Shown: piece by piece, positions 7,274-14,794 of the stretch
How positions within the stretch are numbered: position 1 is the first letter of the stretch
Layout: each line of letters starts with the position of its first letter
Notes under the pieces: generated by a model
The model's input: the letters and a program-made list of their open reading frames with translations, nothing else
Told to the model about the DNA's origin: nothing
Database searches by the model: none
Assembly (NCBI GenBank): GCA_964447445.1
Contig: CAYUSW010000145.1
Location: forward strand, 1 to 21,706
Reading direction: 5' to 3'
From: CAIOGO01 sp964447445
Lineage (GTDB): Bacteria > Bipolaricaulota > Bipolaricaulia > UBA7950 > UBA9294
Length of the DNA stretch: 21,706 nt
Position numbers and translations under genes: made by a program

Positions 7274-8044
7274 ATGAGCCTTCTAGACCTGGCGCGCGAG
7301 GTCGAGCCCGTGCTCGCATCTGCAGGGAAGCTGGTGCGCCTGAAGCCGAACACGCGCATCGTCTTCGCCGGCGATGTGCACGGCGACGCGGAGGCTGTCG
7401 ATCGCGTGCTCGGGCGTTTCTCCGCGGCGGGAACGGCCGTCGTCTTCCTCGGCGATCTCGTGGACCGAGGGCCCTCATCCCGAGAGGCCCTGACGCTGGC
7501 TCTCAGGGCAAGACTCGAACACCCGGACTCAGTCGTCTTGCTCATGGGGAACCACGAAGCGTGGGGAGCCGCGCGGTTCTCCCCTGCCGACTTCTGGGAG
7601 TCCCTCTCGCATGAGGAAGTATCCACGTTGGCGAGGGTCTTGCTCCGGCTCCCACTCGCGGCCTGGCACCCAGCGGGCGTTCTTGCACTCCACGGAGCCC
7701 TGCCCGACATCCCGGCGCTCAGCGATCTGATGACGCTGGCCATTCCAAGCCCTTCTTGGCGCGACGTCACGTGGGGCGACTGGAGCGAGAGCCGAACAGA
7801 GCTGCCGCTCGTGACCGGACGACCCACCTACGGCGCTCGGGAGTTCGACACCCGTGCGGGGAGACTCGGTGCCAGCGTTCTCATCCGTTCGCACCAGCCG
7901 GATGCGCCTACGTACCTCTTTGGGGATCGATGCCTCACCTTGTTCACATCGAGCGCGTACGGAGAAGGTCCTCGCCGCGTTGCCGTTCTTCCTCCAGGGA
8001 GAGCCGTGCGTACAGCGCGGGATCTTGATCTCATCGAGGTTTAG
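7274..8044 (+). CDS. PPP-family serine/threonine phosphatase (metallophosphoesterase)
   Basis: 256 residues with the PPP-family motifs in order: GDVHG at 33-37, GDLVDRG at 60-66, GNHE at 92-95, LALHG at 139-141 region and IRSHQ at 204-208. These supply the Asp, His and Asn ligands of a two-metal site that hydrolyses phosphomonoesters. GDxVDRG is typical of protein Ser/Thr phosphatases, and also of ApaH-type Np4A hydrolases, which cannot be excluded. No signal peptide or membrane segment, so cytoplasmic. The ATG lacks a Shine-Dalgarno and follows a -10-like box, like other presumed leaderless genes here. The aminopeptidase downstream has its own promoter. Confidence 0.85.
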   Translation: MSLLDLAREVEPVLASAGKLVRLKPNTRIVFAGDVHGDAEAVDRVLGRFSAAGTAVVFLGDLVDRGPSSREALTLALRARLEHPDSVVLLMGNHEAWGAARFSPADFWESLSHEEVSTLARVLLRLPLAAWHPAGVLALHGALPDIPALSDLMTLAIPSPSWRDVTWGDWSESRTELPLVTGRPTYGAREFDTRAGRLGASVLIRSHQPDAPTYLFGDRCLTLFTSSAYGEGPRRVAVLPPGRAVRTARDLDLIEV

Positions 8045-8051
8045 CTGGTCC

Positions 8052-8080
8052 TTGTCACCTGTCCAGCAAGCCGCTATCTT
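8052..8080 (+). promoter_or_regulatory. sigma-70-type promoter of the M29 aminopeptidase
   Basis: TTGTCA (8052-8057), exactly 17 nt, TATCTT (8075-8080). Transcription would start near 8087, leaving a leader of about 30 nt with AGAGGAG six bases before ATG 8118. Confidence 0.7.
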
Positions 8081-8117
8081 CGGGGGCGTCAGGACCATGG
8101 GAAGAGAGGAGATCTCG

Positions 8118-9230
8118 ATGGCTGATGCACGCGTGGAGAGGTTGGCGGCAGTTCTCGTGCAGTACTCGGTTTCCGTTCGCCCTGGTGACAAGGTCTTCAT
8201 CCAGGGGAGTTCGTTGGCTGAGCCGCTCCTCAAAGCGCTGCTCGCCGCGACACTCAAGGCGGGGGGCCATCCCTACATCCGAGCCCTCCTTCCTGGTGCC
8301 GAGGAGATCTTCTATCGCGACGCGAACGAAGACCAGCTTCAGCACATTGCCCCTGCTACGCGTCTGATCTACGAGACCTACGACGCCATGATCACGATCT
8401 GGAGCGCCGCGAACACCAAGGAGCTCACGAATGTTCCGCCGCAGCGACTTGTCCTCGCGCAGCGGTCCTCGCGCGCGCTCTTCCAGACGTTCATGCAGCG
8501 TACCGCAACACGAGAGCTCCGATGGGTGGGAACCCTGTTCCCGACAGCCGCATACGCTCAGGATGCCGAGATGGGGATCGCGGAGTACGAGGACTTCGTC
8601 TACGGCGCCTGTCTTCCGGACGCCGGAGGAGATCCCGTACGCCACTGGCAGCACGTCTCTGCGTGGCAGCAAACGCTCGTGGACTGGCTGAAGGGGAAGG
8701 AAACCCTTCGTGTGGAGGCACCCGACGTCGACCTGAGAATGAGCATTGCGGGGCGCACGTTTGTGAACTGCGATGGCAAGAGAAACATGCCGGACGGCGA
8801 GATCTTCACCGGGCCGGTCGAAGACAGCATCGAAGGTCATGTGCGCTTTTCGTACCCGACCGTCTACCAGGGACGACGTCTCGACGGGGTACGCGTGGAG
8901 TTTGAGAGAGGCAGAGCCGTGAAGGCAACGGCCGAGAAGGGAGAGGAGTTCCTCCTGCAGACTCTCGACGTTGACGCCGGCGCGCGGTACGTGGGCGAGT
9001 TCGCCATCGGCACGAACCGCGGCATCACGCGCGCCACAGGCAACACGCTGTTCGACGAGAAGATCAGCGGGAGCTTCCACCTAGCTCTTGGAGCCGGCAT
9101 GCCTGAGACGGGCAGCCGGAACGAGTCAGCGATCCATTGGGACATGGTCTGCGACCTCACGGCTGGGGGACGGATCTGGGTCGACGATCTCCTCATCTAT
9201 GAGAACGGCGCTTTTCTCATCGGCCGCTAG
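8118..9230 (+). CDS. M29-family metalloaminopeptidase (AmpS/aminopeptidase T type)
   Basis: 370 residues, the usual length for this family. It has the N-terminal domain (VQYSVSVRPGDKVFIQGSSLAEPLL), the conserved RWVGTLFPTAAYAQDAEM segment, and the C-terminal metal-binding half. Candidate ligands are E228 (PDGEIF), E294 (GEFAIG), H321 (SFHLALG) and H340/D342 (IHWDMV), matching the family pattern of two Glu, two His and an Asp. It releases N-terminal amino acids from peptides in the cytoplasm. ATG 8118 is chosen over ATG 8097 because AGAGGAG is correctly placed. A promoter at 8052-8080 makes it a separate transcription unit. Confidence 0.93.
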   Translation: MADARVERLAAVLVQYSVSVRPGDKVFIQGSSLAEPLLKALLAATLKAGGHPYIRALLPGAEEIFYRDANEDQLQHIAPATRLIYETYDAMITIWSAANTKELTNVPPQRLVLAQRSSRALFQTFMQRTATRELRWVGTLFPTAAYAQDAEMGIAEYEDFVYGACLPDAGGDPVRHWQHVSAWQQTLVDWLKGKETLRVEAPDVDLRMSIAGRTFVNCDGKRNMPDGEIFTGPVEDSIEGHVRFSYPTVYQGRRLDGVRVEFERGRAVKATAEKGEEFLLQTLDVDAGARYVGEFAIGTNRGITRATGNTLFDEKISGSFHLALGAGMPETGSRNESAIHWDMVCDLTAGGRIWVDDLLIYENGAFLIGR

Positions 9231-9886
9231 CGCGGGCCATGGAGGAACACCGCTCCGCTGCGCCACCCGCGCCCGGCCCATGAGGACATCGGACAGGGAA
9301 AGCAGCGGACGGAGTCTCGGGCCGCGGGACGCACTACGAGAGCGCTCAGTCTGCACTCGGCCCGCGGCGTAGTCCCGCGCGTGCGTGGTGCCTCGAGCGA
9401 TGGGTTGGAGAAACCCCGACAGCATGGAGAGCCTCACGACGGTCCCCGGTGATCGCTCTTCGCTGCAACCGTATCTGCGCGCCTCCGTGACAGCAAGCCA
9501 TGATCCGACCCACAGAGTTGAAGCGCGGTAACGATGATCTCCCCTGCGCTTTCTCGCATGACGGCCACGTGACTGGACTGAGGGGCTAGACAAACGGGAG
9601 GGAACGTAGTATTGACTCGACCAAGAAGGAGTAGCTACTCTCCGGCCCCGAAGGGCATGGACGCTTCTGGGGCGTACGGGGAAGCGTGACGGAGACCGGT
9701 GCTCTCGCGTAGATGGCAGGAGCGCGAGGAAGAGGGTAGTGCGTGTTGCCGAGTGACCGTCGTGAGGGTGTCTCTTGAGGATGGCGGTGAGAGAACGGGG
9801 CTTCTGAGGGAGGCAGCGAGCTGCCGCGGCTTCCCGGGCAGGACGCGACGTTGCTTCTGAGAGTAGGGCGGTAGCAAGGAGGGGCT
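9231..9886 (+). other. 650-nt stretch without a recognisable protein gene; possible structured transcript
   Basis: No frame here has coding character on either strand. The right half carries a promoter-like element (9612-9641) followed by three hairpins: 9661-9667 with 9681-9687 (7 bp), 9704-9709 with 9723-9728 (6 bp), and 9812-9816 with 9821-9825 (5 bp, tetraloop). It could be a small RNA or a long leader of the zinc-ribbon gene at 9887. I tested for RNase P, tmRNA and SRP RNA core sequences by eye and found none. The left half (9231-9600) shows nothing identifiable. Confidence 0.4.
9612..9641 (+). promoter_or_regulatory. candidate promoter overlapped by a 12-bp palindrome
   Basis: TTGACT (9612-9617), 18 nt, TACTCT (9636-9641). 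The perfect palindrome GAGTAGCTACTC (9629-9640) covers the -10 box, a placement expected for a repressor operator. Confidence 0.45.
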
Positions 9887-10105
9887 GTGGGCAAGATCGC
9901 ATGTCCTGTCTGCGACGCGGCGCTCGATCTCGACAAAGACGAGCTCAGCTTGTTCAATCGCCTGCGCTGCGAAGAGTGCGAGGCGCTGCTCGAGGTCGTC
10001 GATGAGGACCCGGTTCGCCTCGAGTGGATCGAAGAGGATGACGACCTCGAGGACGACGAAGAACTAGACACAGACGATGACGAAGAGGACGACGATTACC
10101 TGTAA
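9887..10105 (+). CDS. LysW-like zinc-ribbon protein with long acidic tail
   Basis: 72 residues. The first 45 match the LysW type: CPVC at 6-9, CEEC at 28-31, then ALLEVVDEDPVRLEW. The four cysteines should bind zinc. LysW proteins carry amino-acid intermediates in lysine or arginine synthesis on a C-terminal Glu of an EDWGE motif; here that end is replaced by about 25 residues that are almost all Asp/Glu, ending in DDDYL, so the carrier role is unlikely. The GTG start is supported by AAGGAGG with a 4-nt gap. No lys/arg biosynthesis gene lies nearby. A role in binding basic partners or nucleic-acid-binding proteins is only a guess. Confidence 0.7.
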   Translation: MGKIACPVCDAALDLDKDELSLFNRLRCEECEALLEVVDEDPVRLEWIEEDDDLEDDEELDTDDDEEDDDYL

Positions 10106-10185
10106 GCGGCGCCGGTCGGAGGCAGGCTCTCGACATCGCGGAAGGTCGAGGAGGGAAGGCGTGGAAGCGCTTTTTCTCCTTTCCG

Positions 10186-11247
10186 CTAGAGCCAGCGTTT
10201 CCTCCTGAAGTACGCAAGCATGCCGACGGAGACGGCCGCCATGACGCCGAGGAGTGCGTAGTAGCCGTAGCGCCATTCGAGTTCGGGCATGAAGCGGAAG
10301 TTCATCCCGTACAGCCCGGCGAGGAACGACAACGGGATGAACAAGGTCGTGATCATTGTAAGGACCTTCATCACCTCGTTTGTCCGGTTGGCGATGCTCG
10401 AGAGGTACACGTCCATAAGGCTCGTCAGCATCTCGCGATACGTCTCGACCGTGTCGAGGATCTGGACCGCGTGATCGTAGACATCGCGGAAGTAGGGAGA
10501 GGTGTCAGGCGCGAGAAGCTGACTCTCTCCGTGCTCGAGGTGACCCAAGATCTCGCGCAGGGGCCACACCGCCCTCCGCAGGACGAGCAGCTCGCGCTTG
10601 AGAAGTCGGATCGCGTCCAGCTCGAGGCGGCTCGGGGCATGGGTTACCCGCTCGTACACATCCTCCACGCGGTCGCCGATGTCCTCGAGGACGACGAAAT
10701 ACTGATCTACCACGGCATCGATCAGGGCGCAGAAGAGATCATCAGGTCCCGCTCCGCGGATGCGTCCGTGCCCCGCGCGGATCCGCTCGCGCACAGGGTC
10801 GAACACGTCGCCTTGCCGCTCCTGAAACGAGATCACCCACGAAGGTCCGAGAACGAGACTAACCTGCTCGTCGGCGATCTGCCTCGTCGGCACGGTGACT
10901 CGGAGCATGCGTAGCGAGACGAACAGCGACGATGCAGACTCCTCGAGTTTCGGCCGTTCACCCGTGTGCATGACATCTTCCAGAATCAGCGCATGGATGC
11001 CGGCGGAAGTGCCGATCTGTTCGATCGCGGACGCATCGTGAACGCCGTCGACATCGAGCCACAACGTGCTGTTCTCGAGTTCGGCGACAAGGGCCTGCGC
11101 GGGATCAGGACGGGTTGTGAGCACGACGTCCGCGTTGTACTCGATCCGCGCCAGCACCGTGCGCTGATCGTAGACCTGACCGAGGTGGACCAACGTGCCG
11201 GGCGGCTGCCCGACGGACTTACTCGTCTGCTTGAGAAACCTTGCCAT
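10186..11247 (-). CDS. corA: CorA-family magnesium/cobalt transporter
   Basis: 353 residues. A long soluble N-terminal domain with the WVISFQE strand region is followed by the long stalk helix and two C-terminal membrane helices. The signature YGMNF (GMN at 314-316) lies at the end of the first helix, with the loop MPELEWRYGY and a last helix ending in the basic RRKRWL. CorA forms a pentameric inner-membrane channel for Mg2+ (and Co2+/Ni2+). The ATG at 11247 has GGAGG four bases upstream and a promoter just behind it. Its 3' end faces the zinc-ribbon gene; no clear terminator was seen between 10106 and 10185. Confidence 0.95.
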   Translation of the reverse strand: MARFLKQTSKSVGQPPGTLVHLGQVYDQRTVLARIEYNADVVLTTRPDPAQALVAELENSTLWLDVDGVHDASAIEQIGTSAGIHALILEDVMHTGERPKLEESASSLFVSLRMLRVTVPTRQIADEQVSLVLGPSWVISFQERQGDVFDPVRERIRAGHGRIRGAGPDDLFCALIDAVVDQYFVVLEDIGDRVEDVYERVTHAPSRLELDAIRLLKRELLVLRRAVWPLREILGHLEHGESQLLAPDTSPYFRDVYDHAVQILDTVETYREMLTSLMDVYLSSIANRTNEVMKVLTMITTLFIPLSFLAGLYGMNFRFMPELEWRYGYYALLGVMAAVSVGMLAYFRRKRWL

Positions 11248-11263
11248 GTTGCCTCCACCCTCG

Positions 11264-11292
11264 ACGGTACGCCGCGGCGAAGCGGCCGGCAA
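11264..11292 (-). promoter_or_regulatory. promoter of corA
   Basis: On the minus strand TTGCCG (11292-11287), 17 nt, TACCGT (11269-11264). The start near 11257 would leave a leader of only about 10 nt, just enough for GGAGG. Confidence 0.5.
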
Positions 11293-11298
11293 GAGGAG

Positions 11299-11328
11299 TT
11301 GTGGCCGGACCTCCGCAGAGGGTACTCT
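11299..11328 (+). promoter_or_regulatory. candidate promoter of the 11360-12935 cluster
   Basis: TTGTGG (11299-11304), 18 nt, TACTCT (11323-11328), about 31 nt before the ATG at 11360. It is divergent from the corA promoter. Confidence 0.4.
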
Positions 11329-11359
11329 CCCACAGGCTTCTTCAGCCTCCCAAGGCGAT

Positions 11360-12010
11360 ATGGACAAGAATGTGCTCCGCCCTCTTGTGTTCGACGCTCT
11401 GCGGCGAGTGCCGCAGACGCACGTGCATGCGATCGAGAACGAAGTGCGCCAGAGAGCCGGCAGCTACGAGCGTAGCGACGCGCTCCTCGTACAGGAAGTC
11501 GTCTGGGAGCTACTGACGCAGGGGATTCTCGCGCCCGGAAAGAACTCGCTGAATCTCCATCTACCTTTTATCCACGTGACCGAGTACGGCCAACGCTGCC
11601 TGGATGAAGGGGGAATCGCTGTGTACGACCCGGATGGCTACGGGGCGCGTCTGCGCGCACAGACGGACGGAGCCATCTCGCGCGTCGTGCTCGAGACCGC
11701 GTTGGATGCGCTCCTCTCATTCCACCGAGGTCTCTTCCGCGCATCGCTCGTCCTCCTCTCCCGCGCTGCGCTCGAGGTCGTGCGTGAGGTCCGGAGCGAG
11801 GCCGCCCCGTGCGGCTCCGGGGACATGCCCGCGTTGGCGGAACTCGGGGCCGTCGCGCGGTTGGCTCACGCAGATGAAGGCGGGCTCGCACTGCCAGCCG
11901 CCGATCAGGAGACCACACTCGGGCGGCTGCTTGTGTTCCCCGCTCAATGCCGCGCGGCCTACGCTCTCCTCGGGGAGCGCGGAAAAGACCGGAGAGCAAC
12001 CAGCGCGTGA
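11360..12010 (+). CDS. winged-helix protein with C-terminal helical (HEPN/DUF4145-like) domain
   Basis: 216 residues. Residues 1-80 look like a winged helix: DALRRVP..HVHAIENEVRQR, then VVWELLTQGILAPG and the wing ending HVTEYGQRCL. Residues 100-145 (ISRVVLETALDALLSFHRGLFRASLVLLSRAALEVVREV) are helical and resemble HEPN/DUF4145-type modules, but no R-x4-6-H catalytic motif is present. The ATG is preceded by AAGG and a candidate promoter. Function is unknown; it is the first gene of a plus-strand cluster with a transporter remnant and a PD-(D/E)XK-like protein. Confidence 0.6.
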   Translation: MDKNVLRPLVFDALRRVPQTHVHAIENEVRQRAGSYERSDALLVQEVVWELLTQGILAPGKNSLNLHLPFIHVTEYGQRCLDEGGIAVYDPDGYGARLRAQTDGAISRVVLETALDALLSFHRGLFRASLVLLSRAALEVVREVRSEAAPCGSGDMPALAELGAVARLAHADEGGLALPAADQETTLGRLLVFPAQCRAAYALLGERGKDRRATSA

Positions 12011-12049
12011 CCCACCAGAGAGGCAACTCAACCTGAGGAGGGGTGCACA

Positions 12050-12247
12050 GTGATCGTACGTCTCGGCGCCGTCTTCCCGGCCGTTGCGGCCGGCGCAGCA
12101 ATTCCCATCCAGTCGCTGTTCCCGTACGCAATCGGACAACGCCTCGGCGTGTGTGAGGCGTCGCTCGTCATCCTCCTCGCGGGATGTGGCTCGTTGTCCG
12201 GTAGGTTGGCCAGGCCGGGGATCTGGAATGGCGCGCACGCAGGCTGA
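12050..12247 (+). pseudogene. remnant of a YdcZ/DMT-type membrane transporter (N-terminal 50 residues)
   Basis: A GTG at 12050 behind an excellent GAGGAGGGG site opens a 65-residue frame. Its first 50 residues (GAVFPAVAAGAAIPIQSLFPYAIGQRLGVCEASLVILLAGCGSL) look like the first two helices of DUF606/YdcZ-family (DMT superfamily) permeases, which are normally about 140-150 residues. After that the frame becomes Arg/Gly-rich and overlaps the next gene out of frame. The likely reading is a transporter gene cut off by loss of its 3' part when the next gene was joined. It could also be a real small membrane protein. Confidence 0.4.
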
Positions 12248-12935
12248 GCAACGCGAGCAGGGGACCCCGGCGATCGGCCTCTTGAACGAGAAGCCGCTTC
12301 ATGCCGCGCTCAAACGGTGGTACGCGGAGGACGGCGACCGATTCGAGGTTCCAATCGACGGGTTCGTGGCCGACATCGTGCGGGGGCGGATGCTGATCGA
12401 GATCCAGACCGGAGCTTCCCCGCGACTCAAACGGAAGCTTGAGGTCTTCCTGCGCCGCTACGCGGTCCGCCTTGTCCTGCCCGTCGCGTCGCGCAAGACG
12501 ATTGTCCACGAGGACGAGGACGGACGCGAGACAGGCCGGCGTGCTTCGCCGCGCCGCGCGAAGGCGCTCGACGCGTTCCGCTACCTCGTGACCCTCGGCG
12601 AGCTCCTCGGCGACTCCAACCTGTCGGTCGACATCGTCCTTGTGCACGAGGAGGAAGTCCGCCGCCCGTCGCCGCGCAGGAAGGGATTCTTCATCGAGGA
12701 GCGGCGACTTGTCGAGGTTCAGGACTGTGTCTCCTTTCATCATCCCGCCGAGTACCTCGCCATCTTGCCCCCCGATCTCGGGAAGCACTTCACGACCGCC
12801 GACCTCGCCCGCGCGCTGCGTCAGCCACGTTGGATGGCACAGAAGATCGCGTACGTGCTCCGGACGGCCGGCATGCTCTGCGTGGTTGGCAAGTTCGGAA
12901 ACGCCCTCGTCTACCGCCGGGCCGCGGTGCTCTGA
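12228..12935 (+). CDS. predicted PD-(D/E)XK-fold protein with C-terminal helix-turn-helix
   Basis: 235 residues. The N-terminal half fits a nuclease core: E21, E40, D49 in DGFVADIV, then LIEIQTG (E58-x-Q60) followed by lysines 68 and 70; D-(x8)-ExQ is a known variant of the PD-(D/E)XK motif. The C-terminal half (HFTTADLARALRQPRWMAQKIAYVLRTAGMLCVVG) is a clear winged helix-turn-helix. Similar uncharacterised proteins are widespread in bacteria. DNA cleavage is not proven, as Q replaces K. ATG 12228 follows a G-rich site and overlaps the transporter remnant by 20 nt. It probably shares the transcript begun before 11360. Confidence 0.6.
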   Translation: MARTQAEQREQGTPAIGLLNEKPLHAALKRWYAEDGDRFEVPIDGFVADIVRGRMLIEIQTGASPRLKRKLEVFLRRYAVRLVLPVASRKTIVHEDEDGRETGRRASPRRAKALDAFRYLVTLGELLGDSNLSVDIVLVHEEEVRRPSPRRKGFFIEERRLVEVQDCVSFHHPAEYLAILPPDLGKHFTTADLARALRQPRWMAQKIAYVLRTAGMLCVVGKFGNALVYRRAAVL

Positions 12936-12954
12936 GGCGGTGCAAGAATCCGGG

Positions 12955-12960
12955 TACGAT
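12955..12960 (+). promoter_or_regulatory. -10 box (TACGAT) for leaderless mRNA of the hemolysin III-like gene
   Basis: TACGAT is followed by six bases and then ATG 12967. There is no Shine-Dalgarno and no -35 match. Confidence 0.5.
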
Positions 12961-12966
12961 CGAGCT

Positions 12967-13635
12967 ATGACTGGAACAAAGCCCGCGAGCCATCGACTGC
13001 CGGAGTACACGATCGGCGAAGAGATCGCAAACAGCACCACGCATGGCGTGGGCGCGGTCTTGAGCCTGCTCGGGACGGCGCTCCTCCTCTACCGTGCGTC
13101 TCGCTCGGGCACGACGCTCCATGTGGTCAGCTTCTCGATCTACGGATCGTGTCTATTCCTCCTCCACCTCTCGTCGACGCTGTACCACGCACTGCGGCCG
13201 CCGCGCGCCAAGATGGTGTTCCGCGTCTTCGACCACTGCTCGATCTACCTCCTCATCGCCGGAACCTACACGCCGTTCCTTCTCCTCTCGCTTTGGGGCC
13301 GTTGGGGATTGACGCTCCTCATTGCCATCTGGAGCCTCGCCATCGCCGGCGTCGTGTTCAAGAGCCTGTTCATCGCCCGACTCAAGCGGGCGTCGGTCGT
13401 TCTCTACATCCTCATGGGATGGATGATCGTCATCGCGGCCCGGGAGGCGTGGATCCGCGTACCGCACGCCGCGATCGGCTACGTGGCTGCAGGCGGCCTC
13501 TTCTACACCGTCGGAGTTGCGTTCTACGCGTGGAAGTCGCTGCCCTACAACCACGCGGTCTGGCACCTGTTCGTCCTCGGCGGCAGCGTGTGCCACTACG
13601 TCGCCATCCTTCTCTACCTCATTCCCCAGGCGTAG
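12967..13635 (+). CDS. hemolysin III / PAQR-type seven-helix membrane protein (YqfA-like)
   Basis: 222 residues with seven hydrophobic segments. Family motifs present: GEEIANSTTHGVGA near the N-terminus, SSTLYHAL in helix 2, the DHCSIYLLIAGTYTPFLL block, and HAVWHLFVLGGSVCHYVAI in the last helix. The conserved Ser, Asp and His residues form the zinc site of the PAQR fold. Despite the name, bacterial members are not shown here to be haemolysins; their substrate is unclear. The start is set by the short TACGAT-6-ATG spacing. It stands apart from the cluster upstream. Confidence 0.92.
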   Translation: MTGTKPASHRLPEYTIGEEIANSTTHGVGAVLSLLGTALLLYRASRSGTTLHVVSFSIYGSCLFLLHLSSTLYHALRPPRAKMVFRVFDHCSIYLLIAGTYTPFLLLSLWGRWGLTLLIAIWSLAIAGVVFKSLFIARLKRASVVLYILMGWMIVIAAREAWIRVPHAAIGYVAAGGLFYTVGVAFYAWKSLPYNHAVWHLFVLGGSVCHYVAILLYLIPQA

Positions 13636-13663
13636 CTCGGTGGTGCAGGATCCGTCCCGCCAG

Positions 13664-13699
13664 TAGAATCACGCCGACGGACGACCTCTCGGGTCGTCC
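13664..13699 (+). promoter_or_regulatory. -10 box and 5'-end hairpin of ychF mRNA
   Basis: TAGAAT (13664-13669) is followed by a perfect 8-bp stem, GGACGACC (13679-13686) and GGTCGTCC (13692-13699), with a 5-nt loop. With a start near 13676 the mRNA would begin with this hairpin. No T tract follows, so it is not an intrinsic terminator. A G-rich ribosome site (GGGGGG) lies between it and ATG 13721. Confidence 0.55.
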
Positions 13700-13720
13700 G
13701 CCTCTTGGGGGGATCATCTC

Positions 13721-14794
13721 ATGGCACTTCGTTGCGGCCTGGTCGGCCGGCCGAACTGCGGAAAGACAACCGTGTTCAACGCAGTGACAGCCGCGGGCGC
13801 ATCGTCGTTCGACGCGGCAGAGCTTCACCGCACGACAGTGGAAGTCCCCGACCCACGCGTCGAGGAACTCGTGAAGCTCTACCAGCCGAAGAAGGTTGTT
13901 CGCTCATCTGTTGAGATCGCTGACATCCCCGGCCTGGCCTCGGGAGACGCCGCAGGCGGCGGGCGCGCGACACGCTTGCTCACACACATCAAGGAGGCCG
14001 ACGTCCTGATCCACGTCGTGCGCTGCTTCCCGTCGGCCGAAAGCGATCCGAGCCCGGTTCACGACGTCGAACTTGTCGACCTTGAGCTGATGGCCGCAGA
14101 TGCTGCAACGCTCGAGCGCAAGCGGGATCGCATCGTGAAGCGTGCTCGCGCTGGCGACAAGGACACCGCGGCTGAACTCGAGGATTGTGAGCACGTCCAC
14201 GATCGCCTTCACGAGGGCGTGCCGGCGCGCCGGCAGAAGCTCTCCGAGCGTGAGCGAAGGAGCGTGTCCGAGTGCACCCTGCTCTCGCTGAAGCCCGTCC
14301 TCTACGTCGCCAACGTCGGCTCGGCCGACGCCCTGGAGGGATCTGCCGTCGCCCTTCTCCGCGCGTGGGCGGCCGAGGAGGGAGCCGAAGCCGTTGCCAT
14401 CTGCGGCAAGGATGAGGCGGATCTCAGCGAGCTCCCGGCCGACGAGCGGGTGTTCTTCCTCGCCGAGCTAGGACTCGCCGAACTCTCGATCGAGCGGGTG
14501 ATCCATGCGGCGTACCGCGAGCTGGGGCTTGTTGACTTCTTCACCGTCGGCGAGCGCGAGGTGCATGTCTGGACATGCCGCAAGGGCGACAAGTCCGCGG
14601 CCGCCGCTGGCAGAATCCACTCCGACATGGAGCGCGGATTCGTCCGGATGGAAGTCATCCCGTACGCCGATCTCGTGCGTCTCGGGTCGGAAGACGCGGT
14701 GGCCAAGGCCGGCAAGCGACGACTCGAGGGCCGCGACTACGAGGTGCAGGACGGCGACATCGTTATCGTCCGCTTTACGCCGCCTAGAGTGTAG
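13721..14794 (+). CDS. ychF: Obg-like ATPase YchF
   Basis: 357 residues, normal for YchF/OLA1. The P-loop GRPNCGKTT (9-17), a DIPG switch II at 68-71, the long coiled insert (ADAATLERKRDRIVKRAR) and the C-terminal TGS domain (TVGEREVHVWTCRKGDKSAAAAGRIHSDMERGFVRMEVI..YEVQDGDIVIVRF) are all present. In place of the GTPase NKxD there is NVGS, in line with the family's ATP preference. YchF binds ribosomes and takes part in stress responses. The first glycine of the usual GLPNVGK is followed by Arg and Cys here (GRPNCGK). Its 3' end overlaps the convergent glutamine amidotransferase gene by 11 nt. Confidence 0.95.
   Translation: MALRCGLVGRPNCGKTTVFNAVTAAGASSFDAAELHRTTVEVPDPRVEELVKLYQPKKVVRSSVEIADIPGLASGDAAGGGRATRLLTHIKEADVLIHVVRCFPSAESDPSPVHDVELVDLELMAADAATLERKRDRIVKRARAGDKDTAAELEDCEHVHDRLHEGVPARRQKLSERERRSVSECTLLSLKPVLYVANVGSADALEGSAVALLRAWAAEEGAEAVAICGKDEADLSELPADERVFFLAELGLAELSIERVIHAAYRELGLVDFFTVGEREVHVWTCRKGDKSAAAAGRIHSDMERGFVRMEVIPYADLVRLGSEDAVAKAGKRRLEGRDYEVQDGDIVIVRFTPPRV

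Noticed and set aside
8055..9080. A 341-codon minus-strand frame
   Set aside because: It lies opposite the M29 aminopeptidase, whose motifs are intact; it is a shadow frame.
9126..9902. A 258-codon minus-strand frame across the 9231-9886 gap
   Set aside because: Composition is Arg/Ser/Pro-rich and irregular, it overlaps the end of the aminopeptidase, and no start signal or motif is present.
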